From an uncultured Coriobacteriaceae bacterium (GTDB taxonomy: Bacteria > Actinomycetota > Coriobacteriia > Coriobacteriales > QAMH01), in NCBI GenBank assembly GCA_902783175.1, contig CACZQA010000055.1:1-7873 (forward strand): DNA of 7,873 bases, given 5' to 3'. Positions 1 to 5,803 of the stretch are shown one piece after another (position 1 is the stretch's first letter; every line of letters starts with the position of its first letter). The notes under the pieces were generated by a model. It saw only the letters and a list, made by a program, of their open reading frames with translations, made no database searches and was not told where the DNA came from. The translations under genes were made by a program, and so were the position numbers.

Positions 1-41
1 ACGATAATCGACAGCTGCATGAACCCGAGCGGTTTGCGCAT
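1..41 (-). CDS. 5' end of a divergent gene, product unknown (partial)
   Basis: Thirteen codons are visible from an ATG at 41-39, reading MRKPLGFMQLSII and then leaving the window. A strong ribosome-binding-like GGAAGGAG lies at 60-53 on the minus strand, 11 bases before the ATG. This is a slightly long spacing but the best start in the area. The short basic start followed by hydrophobic residues would suit the first membrane helix of a membrane protein. The gene is divergent from the oxidoreductase cluster. In Eggerthellaceae such enzymes are often neighboured by LuxR-type regulators with an N-terminal membrane domain, so a regulator is a reasonable guess, but nothing visible proves it. The frame stays open upstream of 41 to at least an ATG at 110-108, so a longer start cannot be excluded. 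Confidence 0.4.
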   Translation of the reverse strand, partial: MRKPLGFMQLSII

Positions 42-482
42 GATGTGCGCGGCTCCTTCCTGCCATCCACAGCTGGGCACCAAAGGGCCTGCGCTTGGGA
101 TCAAGAGCATACCTGGAAAACGTGCGTTTGCACCTGCCTCGATTCTAGCAATATCTGCCCTCGTCCGTAAGCGACGGCGAGCACGCGTCTCTCCTCGAGC
201 GCGGCTGCCTCTCAGGAACAGCTGAGCGAAAAATCCCAGTTCAGCCCCTCGTACTCAGAGTCCAGGCATCCTCCTGACGGTTGGAATTGTCCAGACTGGA
301 CCGCAGTGGAGTACGCGGGGTCCCGCCCGCGCAGATACTGTCGTCTCGTATCGATTGCACACGGGAAAACGCATGGAGAGGCGGTGAGCGTCGAGGCGCG
401 GCGGCGCGATGCGTGCAAGGCCTCGCCCGGCATCGGACGGGGTGCAAGAAGATGGTTCGAGAGAGTGAGAGAGGGAAACGAC
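42..482. other. Gene-poor leader between the divergent gene and the oxidoreductase cluster
   Basis: About 440 bases carry no convincing gene. Several frames are open, but their products are arginine-rich and compositionally odd, as expected for non-coding GC-rich DNA. A weak minus-strand -10 candidate (TAGAAT, 147-142) lacks a good -35. On the plus strand I find no consensus sigma-70 promoter. The stretch holds a 13-bp palindrome at 289-301 and a small stem (GCGGG/CCCGC) at 315-326. The length would suit a regulated divergent promoter region with a long 5' untranslated leader, which is inference. Confidence 0.5.
289..301. promoter_or_regulatory. 13-bp palindrome, candidate operator
   Basis: GTCCAGACTGGAC is a perfect inverted repeat of 6-bp arms around a central A, 182 bases before the start of the oxidoreductase gene. 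A dimeric regulator could bind it. A palindrome this short can occur by chance and no matching promoter is visible beside it. Confidence 0.2.
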
Positions 483-2891
483 GTGAAGAGAATTGACATC
501 GCTCACAACAGTGACGAATCAAAAGAAGTTCGTCCGACGTTCTTCAACGAACCGCCGGTCATGTACACGGGAGGCGACCTGCCGTGGCAATGGGAAGAAG
601 ACGGGATGGTCTGCACGCGCTCTGCGGCGTGGTCTGCCCCGGGCTGCCATGATGGTTGCGGCGTCATCGTCTACACCGACAAGGAGACGGGTAAGTTCAT
701 CAAGGTCGAGGGCGACGAGGAGAACCCGTACTACAACGGGCGTCTGTGCATGCGCTGCCTGGACGTGCAGGAGATGCTGTACCATCCCGATCGTCTGCTC
801 CACCCGATGAAGCGCGATCCAAAGTACCGCGGCCAGGCGGACAAGTGGGAGCGCATCACCTGGGAGGAGGCCTACGACCTCATCGACAAGAAGTTCACCG
901 CCATCCGCGACGAATACGGCGGGAAGTCGATCATCTTCGCGTCGGGCACCGGCCGTGTCACCCCGCCGATCAACGCCCGCCTCGGCTATGCGCTCGGGTC
1001 CATCCAGTACTCGTACTTCCACTCGGGCAACGCCTGCTACGTGCCGCGTGTCGCGGCGGCGAACACGATTCAGGGCTGCTACACCGTGCCGGACTTTTCC
1101 ATGCAGTTCCCCGACCGTTACGACAACCCCGAGTGGGTTGCGCCGAAGAACATCTTCGTGTGGGGCAACAACCCCCTCGTCTCCAACGCCGACGGCAACA
1201 TCGGCCACTGGATCGTCGACTGCATGAAGCGCGGCTCCAAGCTGGTCGTCGTCGATCCCCGCGCGACCTGGCTCGCCACCAAGGCGGACCTCTGGCTGCA
1301 GCTGCGACCCGGCACCGACTCGATGCTCGCGCTTGCCATGGGCAAGTACATCATGGAGCATGACCTGTACGACCATGACTTCGTCGAGAAGTGGTGCTAC
1401 GGCTTCGACGAGTACCGCGAGGCGTGCGCGCCCTACGACCTCGACACGGCGGCCGAGACGACCTGGCTTTCCAAGGAAGACATCATCCGCGCGGCGGAGA
1501 TGATGGCCGAGCAGCCGACTGCAGTGCAATGGGGCCTCGCGCTCGACATGAACCTGCAGTGCATCACCGCATCGCAGGCCGTGTGCAACCTGTGGTGCAT
1601 CACCGGCCAGGTCGACATCCCCGGTGGCATGATCACCGTCCACGACCCGTACAACACCGAAGTCTGGCTCCCACCAGACCCCAAGGAAGTCTTCACGCCC
1701 CAGCAGGAGTTGGAGCGCATCGGCTCCAACTACCAGATGATCACGAACTCGGGCATGGTGCAGTGCCAGGCCGACTCGATGATCGACCAGCTCGTCACGG
1801 GCCGTCCCTACAAGATTCGCGGTGCATGGATCCAGTCGACGAATCCGCTGGCATGCTGCGCGCAAGATCCGGAGTCTCGCGTGGAGAAGGGCTTGAAGAA
1901 CTGCGAGATCGTCGTCGGGGTCGACTACGTCATGACGCCGACGCTCATGGCCAACGCAGACATCGTGCTCCCACTCAACTTTTACCCCGAGCGCGAGGGA
2001 CTTCGCTCCGTGTGGTACTACATCCAGAACACCAACAAGGCGTGCGAGCCGCTTGGCGAGTGCAAGGACGACTTCCAGATCAACTGGGAGCTGGGGCGCC
2101 GCTGGAACAAGGATTTGTGGCCGGGCGACACGCTCGAGGAGTACTTCAGCTTCCTGATTCGCGAGGCGGGCATCACGTACGACGACAGCCGCAAGCTCAA
2201 CTGGATCTACCCCGAGTTCCACTACCGCAAGTACGCGAAGGGCGAGCAGCGCCCCGACGGTCAGCTCGGCTTCAACACCATCACCGGTCGCATTGAGCTC
2301 TACTCGCTGCTGCTGCAGCAATGGGGCGAGAAGCCGGTCCCGTACTACGCCGAGCCGCCGATGAGTCCATACAGCCAGCCCGAGCTCGCCAAGGAGTACC
2401 CGCTCATCCTGACCACGGGCGCGCGCCACTACGAATCGTTCCACTCCGAGCACAGGCAGATGCCTCGTCTACGCTCGAGGATTCCCGAGCCGCAGTTCGA
2501 GATTCACCCCGACAAGGCGGCCGAGCTCGGCATCGAGGATGGGGACTGGTGCTGGATCGAAAGCCCCATCGGCAGGTGCCGCGAGAAGGCGCGCCTCACG
2601 CCGATCGTCGACCCGCGCGTCGTGCAGGCCGACCACGGCTGGTGGTTCCCGGAAGCCGACCCGGAAGACCAGGGCGAAGGATGCTTCGCGACGTACGCGA
2701 AGAACATCAACGTCTGCCTGCCGTCTGAATGCGGCGACACGGGGTTCGGCAACCAGAGCAAGTGCTACCTGTGCAAGGTCTACAAATGCGCTCCGGAGGA
2801 AATCCCGCTCAAAGCGCCCGAGCACCCCAAAGACCGGTTTGCAAAGGGCAGCTTCCGCAACAACACGCTCGAAGCAGAGATGGAGGGCTAG
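483..2891 (+). CDS. Molybdopterin-dependent oxidoreductase, large catalytic subunit (DMSO reductase family; catechol-dehydroxylase-like?)
   Basis: The 802-residue product has the layout of the DMSO reductase family: an N-terminal [4Fe-4S] region (about residues 44-92), the main molybdopterin domain (about 95-600) and the C-terminal pterin-dinucleotide-binding domain (about 640-760, with TTGARHYESFHSEH). Cys185 in the NACYVPR segment is the likely Mo/W ligand. The cluster cysteines are Cys55, Cys59 and Cys89 (C-x3-C-x29-C). The usual first Cys would be at 52, which is Ala; Cys44 may replace it. The start is GTG 483, with GAGAGGG ending 7 bases before it; the frame stays open back to 306, but that part looks non-coding. 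There is no twin-arginine signal, so the enzyme should be cytoplasmic. It pairs with the downstream [4Fe-4S] protein. Family-level assignment is firm. A reductive role on a phenolic or related substrate is inferred from the ferredoxin plus MFS context known for soluble Gordonibacter-type dehydroxylases; an acetylene-hydratase- or transhydroxylase-like role is also possible. Confidence 0.9.
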   Translation: MKRIDIAHNSDESKEVRPTFFNEPPVMYTGGDLPWQWEEDGMVCTRSAAWSAPGCHDGCGVIVYTDKETGKFIKVEGDEENPYYNGRLCMRCLDVQEMLYHPDRLLHPMKRDPKYRGQADKWERITWEEAYDLIDKKFTAIRDEYGGKSIIFASGTGRVTPPINARLGYALGSIQYSYFHSGNACYVPRVAAANTIQGCYTVPDFSMQFPDRYDNPEWVAPKNIFVWGNNPLVSNADGNIGHWIVDCMKRGSKLVVVDPRATWLATKADLWLQLRPGTDSMLALAMGKYIMEHDLYDHDFVEKWCYGFDEYREACAPYDLDTAAETTWLSKEDIIRAAEMMAEQPTAVQWGLALDMNLQCITASQAVCNLWCITGQVDIPGGMITVHDPYNTEVWLPPDPKEVFTPQQELERIGSNYQMITNSGMVQCQADSMIDQLVTGRPYKIRGAWIQSTNPLACCAQDPESRVEKGLKNCEIVVGVDYVMTPTLMANADIVLPLNFYPEREGLRSVWYYIQNTNKACEPLGECKDDFQINWELGRRWNKDLWPGDTLEEYFSFLIREAGITYDDSRKLNWIYPEFHYRKYAKGEQRPDGQLGFNTITGRIELYSLLLQQWGEKPVPYYAEPPMSPYSQPELAKEYPLILTTGARHYESFHSEHRQMPRLRSRIPEPQFEIHPDKAAELGIEDGDWCWIESPIGRCREKARLTPIVDPRVVQADHGWWFPEADPEDQGEGCFATYAKNINVCLPSECGDTGFGNQSKCYLCKVYKCAPEEIPLKAPEHPKDRFAKGSFRNNTLEAEMEG

Positions 2892-2894
2892 ACC

Positions 2895-3260
2895 ATGGCT
2901 GACGGCAAAGCATATGGGCTGTTGATCAACTACGAGTACTGCACGGGCTGCGGCACGTGCGAGATGGCCTGCTCGGTCGAGCACGATATCCCGATCGGAC
3001 GCTACGGCATCAAGATGGCCCAGGTGGGTCCGTACCCGATCGAGGGCAAGCACTGGCAAAACGACATCGTCCCCATTCCGACCGATGAATGCGATCTGTG
3101 CGCGAAACGCGTCGAAAAGGGCAAGAAGCCGACCTGCGTAAAGCACTGCCAGGCGCTGTGCATGGAATACGGCGTCGTGGAGGACCTGGCCAAGGAGATG
3201 GTAGAGGCGAAGACCAAGTACGTGCTGTTCGTCCCGAAGTCGGGGACCGCAGGCGCGTAA
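2895..3260 (+). CDS. Ferredoxin-type [4Fe-4S] electron-transfer subunit
   Basis: This 121-residue protein carries two cysteine quartets: C16-x2-C19-x2-C22-x3-C26, and C66-x2-C69-x11-C81-x3-C85. That is the pattern of the iron-sulfur subunits of DMSO-reductase-family enzymes, here with two rather than four clusters. A further Cys is at 89. It should pass electrons to the large subunit encoded 3 bases upstream. The ATG at 2895 is preceded by GGAGGG at 2882-2887, inside the end of the large-subunit gene, with 7 bases between, so the two genes are very likely co-translated. There is no signal peptide or membrane segment and no NrfD- or DmsC-type anchor gene follows, which supports a soluble cytoplasmic complex. 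The electron donor is not evident. Confidence 0.9.
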   Translation: MADGKAYGLLINYEYCTGCGTCEMACSVEHDIPIGRYGIKMAQVGPYPIEGKHWQNDIVPIPTDECDLCAKRVEKGKKPTCVKHCQALCMEYGVVEDLAKEMVEAKTKYVLFVPKSGTAGA

Positions 3261-3286
3261 GGCGCACAGCACGGCGCCTTTGGGTT
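3259..3286 (+). terminator. Hairpin with short T-run after the Fe-S subunit gene
   Basis: AAGGCGC at 3259-3265 pairs perfectly with GCGCCTT at 3274-3280 across an 8-base loop, followed by TGGGTTTT. It begins in the stop codon of the Fe-S subunit gene. The T-run is interrupted by GGG, so it is probably a weak or partial terminator that would lower expression of the distal genes rather than isolate them. Confidence 0.5.
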
Positions 3287-3303
3287 TTCGCGACACGGCA
3301 GCT

Positions 3304-3336
3304 CCGCCTCCCCGGCCGTTGCATGCGGGGAGGCGG
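3304..3336 (+). repeat. Perfect 10-bp inverted repeat upstream of the zinc-ribbon gene
   Basis: CCGCCTCCCC at 3304-3313 is the exact reverse complement of GGGGAGGCGG at 3327-3336, with a 13-base loop. No T-run follows. As RNA it would form a very stable stem ending about 50 bases before the zinc-ribbon start. It could stabilise or separate the mRNA segments, or add to termination with the hairpin just upstream. Confidence 0.5.
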
Positions 3337-3386
3337 CGGGCTGGCGTGCGGATCTGATGGAATGCGCGTTTGCGCAGGTGATAGGC

Positions 3387-3629
3387 ATGTGCGGTGGCTA
3401 TGCGAGGGTATGCGTGCACTGCGGCCTGTGCGGCAAGGTCGATGCGCGGCCGCTCGTGGCGAGCGGAGTCTGCCCGCGCTGCGGACAGCTCGTGCAAGGC
3501 GGCGCGAGGAAGTGTCCCCAGTGCGGCGCGCCTCTTGCGGCGGCACCAGGGCAGGCTGCGCCCGCGGAGGAGCCGCCCTTGGACGTGCAGGCGCGGCAAC
3601 GTGAGGAGATTGGTGAAGATGATTGCTAA
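3387..3629 (+). CDS. Small zinc-ribbon protein
   Basis: The 80-residue product is dominated by CxxC knuckles. CVHCGLCG sits at residues 9-16. A classic zinc ribbon follows, with C29-x2-C32-G and C43-x2-C46-G separated by 10 residues. The remainder is an Ala/Pro/Glu-rich tail of about 30 residues ending in Cys80. I chose ATG 3387 because AGGTGA at 3376-3381 sits 5 bases before it; an in-frame ATG at 3357 would add 10 residues but has no ribosome site at a suitable distance. Its end overlaps the next gene by 11 bases, implying translational coupling. The role is not known. The position within a Mo-enzyme cluster suggests an assembly factor, adaptor or metal-binding accessory, but generic zinc-ribbon proteins do many things. 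Confidence 0.65.
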   Translation: MCGGYARVCVHCGLCGKVDARPLVASGVCPRCGQLVQGGARKCPQCGAPLAAAPGQAAPAEEPPLDVQARQREEIGEDDC

Positions 3630-3969
3630 AGAGGAAATCGGCGTGATAGAGGTCGAGGATTCCATCCCGGTCGAAGATGCCGTCGCCCCGCAGAACTCGA
3701 TTGGCGGAAAACCGGAAGGGGAAGGAGCCGTCGAGATCTACTGCACGGTGTGCGGAAAGCCCGCGACAGACGGCAGGTTCTCCCATTACGGCCCGAACAT
3801 GAACTGGTGGTACACGATCGCCGGCACGCTCGACGAGATCCAGTGGGTGTACCAGACCGACAAGAACTATTGGCAAAAGATGGTCGAGCCCACGTGTCGG
3901 TGCGGATGCGGGACGGGTTCTGCCTGCGACCCCATGAAATGGGCGGTGCGCCAGGTCCCCGTCGAGTAG
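3619..3969 (+). CDS. Cysteine-rich 116-residue protein of unknown family
   Basis: I do not recognise a family. The N-terminal 40 residues are acidic and low in complexity. The rest has a CTVCG knuckle (Cys42, Cys45), a Trp/Tyr-rich centre (for example NMNWWYT at 60-66) and a dense C93-x-C95-x-C97-x5-C103 group. Six cysteines in two groups suggest zinc or Fe-S binding. The start is ambiguous: ATG 3619 lies 10 bases after GAGGAG (3603-3608), while an in-frame GTG at 3613 lies only 4 bases after it. Either start overlaps the end of the zinc-ribbon gene. Codon use matches the neighbours, and the product is far less arginine-rich than the shadow frames, so I regard it as real. It probably acts with the oxidoreductase as an accessory or maturation protein, or as a small redox carrier, in place of a recognisable TorD-type chaperone, which is not seen here. 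Confidence 0.75.
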   Translation: MIAKEEIGVIEVEDSIPVEDAVAPQNSIGGKPEGEGAVEIYCTVCGKPATDGRFSHYGPNMNWWYTIAGTLDEIQWVYQTDKNYWQKMVEPTCRCGCGTGSACDPMKWAVRQVPVE

Positions 3970-3989
3970 GCCGTCGACCAGAGAAACCG

Positions 3990-4027
3990 CATGTCCCGCG
4001 CTTTCGCCCGATTTCCACGCGGGCATG
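3990..4027 (+). repeat. Intergenic stem-loop before the MFS gene
   Basis: CATG-T-CCCGCG at 3990-4000 pairs with CGCGGGCATG at 4018-4027, giving 10 base pairs with one bulged T and a 17-base loop. No T-run follows. It lies in the 106-base gap between the Cys-rich gene and the transporter gene and could be an mRNA processing or stability element. Confidence 0.35.
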
Positions 4028-4075
4028 CGCCTACGCCTGTATCTGAGAGCTATCGAAAAGAGAAAGGTGAAAGAC

Positions 4076-5428
4076 ATGGAGGGAAAAGAGGGGGAGGCGG
4101 GCAAGCGCTACGTCGAGACGACGCGCGAACCCCGCCCCTACGCCGATTCGGAGATTACGAGGAATGCTGACAAGACCCCCGCGTACGCCTGGGTGATCTG
4201 GATTGTGACGTATCTTGTCAGCTTCGCGGCGCCGCTCGGGCAGTTCAAGCTCGTGTCTATTCCGCTGTACTTCATCTACGTGCCGGGCGTGAGCCCCGAA
4301 GGAGGCTTCCAGTTTGATGCGGCGGGCTTTGGCATGCTGATGACCATCGTCTCAATCATCGGCATCTTCTTGGCGTTTCCCGCGGCGTTCATCTGCCGTA
4401 GGTTCGGCTTGAGGTGGACCATTGCCGCATCTGCGCTCGGCGTGATCGTCGGCGGGCTGATTCCGGTGCTTGCCGGGACCAACGCTGCCGCAATGTACGT
4501 GGGGCGCTTCATCGAAGGGCTCGGCATCGCACTCGTGGGCGTTGCCGCGCCGACGCTCATCACGCTGTGGTTCCATCCCAGGCAGCGTGGGTTTGCGTTG
4601 GGACTTTGGTGCACGTGGGTTCCGCTGTCGATCACGCTCGACTCTGTGGTGTGCCCCGCGCTTGCGCCCGTGTTTGGCTGGCAGGGCGTCTTCTGGTTCG
4701 TCATCATCTTCGCGGCGGTCGCGCTCGTGCTGTTCATGGTGTTCTACAAGGTCCCCGGCGGGGAGGGCGCGAACTACAACGTCGAAGGCGGTTTCAAGGA
4801 TTGCCTCGTGCTGCTCAAGAACAAGAACATCTGGTTGCTGTTCGTCGTGTTCTTGGTGTTCATCATCGGGCAGACCGGCATCGTGAACACGTACCTGCCC
4901 AACTTCCTGCAGACGTCTCCCGACGCGACGCCGCCGGGCTTTGGCTGGGATGCCGCAACTGCCGGCTTGGGGCTTGCCGCGGTAACCACCATCGGCCTCG
5001 TCTCCAACCCGGCATCTGGCGCCCTCATGACGCGCCTGCCACACCGCATGAAGAGAATCGTGCCGATTATGGTCGCGATAATCTATCTGTTCTGCTTCTA
5101 CCTGCTATTCCAGACCGAGTCTGAGGTGATGCTGTGGATCGGCATCGTCCTCATGGGCATCTGCGCAGGTCTTGGCGGAGGCGGTCTGCGTCCGCTCGCG
5201 CCGACGATCATGAACCAATCGGCGATGGCAGCGACGATGGGCATGGCCGTGCTGCAGTTTGCCCAGTGCATCGGCAATTGCTTCAGCCCGGTCTACGGGG
5301 CGCTCATCGATGGCGGGGCGACGTACTGGGGCGCTTGCCTCGAGACGATCATCCCACTCAGCGTGGTGATGCTGGTCTGCGCGTTCTTCATCCACCCGAG
5401 CAAGGACAGTCCCGTGCACGACAAGTAA
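4076..5428 (+). CDS. MFS transporter, probable substrate importer for the oxidoreductase
   Basis: A 450-residue integral membrane protein with about 12 hydrophobic helices in two halves, the usual major facilitator size. A hydrophilic N-terminal stretch of about 37 residues precedes the first helix. Family hallmarks are the basic loop between helices 2 and 3 (CRRFGLRW), the helix-4 GRFIEGLG segment and the WFHPRQRGFALG segment. ATG 4076 is chosen because AAGGTGA (4064-4070) ends 5 bases before it; a frame extending to 4025 has no such site. Its place at the end of the oxidoreductase cluster suggests that it imports that enzyme's substrate, or exchanges it for product. Soluble catechol-dehydroxylase loci of Gordonibacter are known to include MFS carriers. 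The overall style recalls the oxalate/formate and organic-anion branch, but substrate specificity cannot be read from the sequence. Confidence 0.92.
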   Translation: MEGKEGEAGKRYVETTREPRPYADSEITRNADKTPAYAWVIWIVTYLVSFAAPLGQFKLVSIPLYFIYVPGVSPEGGFQFDAAGFGMLMTIVSIIGIFLAFPAAFICRRFGLRWTIAASALGVIVGGLIPVLAGTNAAAMYVGRFIEGLGIALVGVAAPTLITLWFHPRQRGFALGLWCTWVPLSITLDSVVCPALAPVFGWQGVFWFVIIFAAVALVLFMVFYKVPGGEGANYNVEGGFKDCLVLLKNKNIWLLFVVFLVFIIGQTGIVNTYLPNFLQTSPDATPPGFGWDAATAGLGLAAVTTIGLVSNPASGALMTRLPHRMKRIVPIMVAIIYLFCFYLLFQTESEVMLWIGIVLMGICAGLGGGGLRPLAPTIMNQSAMAATMGMAVLQFAQCIGNCFSPVYGALIDGGATYWGACLETIIPLSVVMLVCAFFIHPSKDSPVHDK

Positions 5429-5441
5429 AGCGGCGTATTTT

Positions 5442-5470
5442 TGACACGAGGGGCCGTGGGTATCGTGCCA
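5442..5470 (+). repeat. Left 29-bp terminal inverted repeat
   Basis: Exact reverse complement of 5713-5741 over all 29 bases. It starts 14 bases after the MFS stop codon. Its inner 17 bases also pair with the adjacent 5474-5490. Confidence 0.8.
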
Positions 5471-5490
5471 TCTTGGTGCGATATCCCCGG
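5454..5490 (+). terminator. 17-bp hairpin downstream of the MFS gene, possible terminator
   Basis: Positions 5454-5470 pair with 5474-5490 around a TCT loop. I count 13 Watson-Crick pairs, three G-T wobbles and one mismatch (5457/5487). It starts 25 bases after the MFS stop and is followed by TCCTTCGTG, not a clean T-run. It is a good candidate for an end-of-transcript stem that shields or terminates the operon mRNA, but it is not a textbook intrinsic terminator. Confidence 0.45.
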
Positions 5491-5524
5491 TCCTTCGTGC
5501 TGTCTGCGTGGCTGCGGCTGTGGT

Positions 5525-5644
5525 CGTGACAGACCGGCGAGACATTGGCGATATACGTGACAAACCGGAGAGCTGCTGACCATATTTGGTCAGAGCCCGA
5601 CCGGTCTGTCACGTATATGGCCAGGAGCTCTCCGGTCTGTCACG
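5525..5644. repeat. 120-bp concentric palindrome with four TGACARACCGG motifs
   Basis: The outer arms 5525-5541 and 5628-5644 match at 16 of 17 positions. The inner arms 5551-5568 and 5601-5618 match at 17 of 18. The core arms CTGACCA (5576-5582) and TGGTCAG (5587-5593) match perfectly around TATT. All three share the same centre between 5584 and 5585. The motif TGACARACCGG occurs at 5527-5537 and 5558-5568 and, inverted, at 5601-5611 and 5632-5642, with a 31-bp period in each arm. As single-stranded DNA or RNA it would form one long imperfect hairpin. Confidence 0.75.
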
Positions 5645-5712
5645 CGGACGGCGTCGATGCCGGCGCCGTCGCGGAGCCAGCGCCGGCGCCGGGGTGTCCC
5701 CTCGGACCAAAC

Positions 5713-5741
5713 TGGCACGATACCCACGGCCCCTCGTGTCA
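5713..5741 (-). repeat. Right 29-bp terminal inverted repeat
   Basis: Exact reverse complement of 5442-5470. Unlike the left copy, the sequence inside it has diverged, so it does not form an equally long self-hairpin. Its outer bases overlap the candidate -35 box of the Nudix gene. Confidence 0.8.
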
Positions 5742-5764
5742 CTTTTCGTGAAAGCGGATACAAT
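5736..5764 (+). promoter_or_regulatory. Candidate promoter of the Nudix gene
   Basis: TACAAT at 5759-5764 is a 5-of-6 match to the -10 consensus. GTGTCA at 5736-5741 is a 4-of-6 match to the -35 consensus, and the spacer is 17 bases. Transcription would begin near 5771, leaving a leader of about 33 bases before GTG 5804. The -35 box is formed by the last bases of the right inverted repeat. Confidence 0.5.
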
Positions 5765-5803
5765 AGGCGCTCGACGTTACCGTTTGAGTGTTTGAGGGGT
5801 CCC

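Larger units (their letters stand above)
5442..5741. repeat. 300-bp inverted-repeat-bounded intergenic element (MITE- or BIME-like)
   Basis: Two perfect 29-bp inverted repeats, 5442-5470 and 5713-5741, bound a unit of exactly 300 bp. Each outer end begins TGACACGAGGGGC and each inner end finishes TATCGTGCCA, read inwards. The interior holds the palindromic array at 5525-5644 and a GC-only stem at 5660-5686 (CCGGCGC/GCGCCGG). No protein gene fits inside. T-runs flank both ends (TTTT at 5438-5441 and 5743-5746), but a target-site duplication is not convincing. It could be a non-autonomous transposable element, an intergenic palindromic repeat family, or a protein-binding array. Dispersed copies elsewhere in the genome cannot be tested from this window. 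Confidence 0.7.

Noticed and set aside
306..482. 59-codon N-terminal extension of the oxidoreductase
   Set aside because: The extension is arginine-rich, has no signal peptide or family similarity, and its ATG has no ribosome site, while GTG 483 has one at good spacing.
519..2453. 644-codon open frame on the minus strand inside the oxidoreductase gene
   Set aside because: It mirrors a strongly biased GC-rich gene. The product is a monotonous Val/Leu/Arg/Asp mix with no recognisable motif, whereas the plus frame has clear family motifs.
3394..3618. 75-codon N-terminal extension of the Cys-rich protein
   Set aside because: That stretch is the zinc-ribbon gene read in another frame and is dominated by Arg and Ala. 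The ribosome site GAGGAG lies directly before 3613/3619.
2469..4104. Long minus-strand frames (2469-3665 and 3010-4104)
   Set aside because: They are antisense to the Fe-S, zinc-ribbon and Cys-rich genes, with arginine- and proline-rich products and no motifs.
5525..5644. CRISPR-like array because of the 31-bp period
   Set aside because: There are only two copies per orientation, the motif is short, and the arms are inverted around a centre. No repeat-spacer series and no cas genes are present.
5429..5755. Target-site duplication flanking the 300-bp element
   Set aside because: Only short T-runs are shared by the two flanks, which is too little to distinguish from chance.
5545..5795. Short plus-strand frames within the repeat element
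   Set aside because: They translate palindromic DNA, so the sequence repeats reflect the inverted repeats. No ribosome site or protein family is evident.
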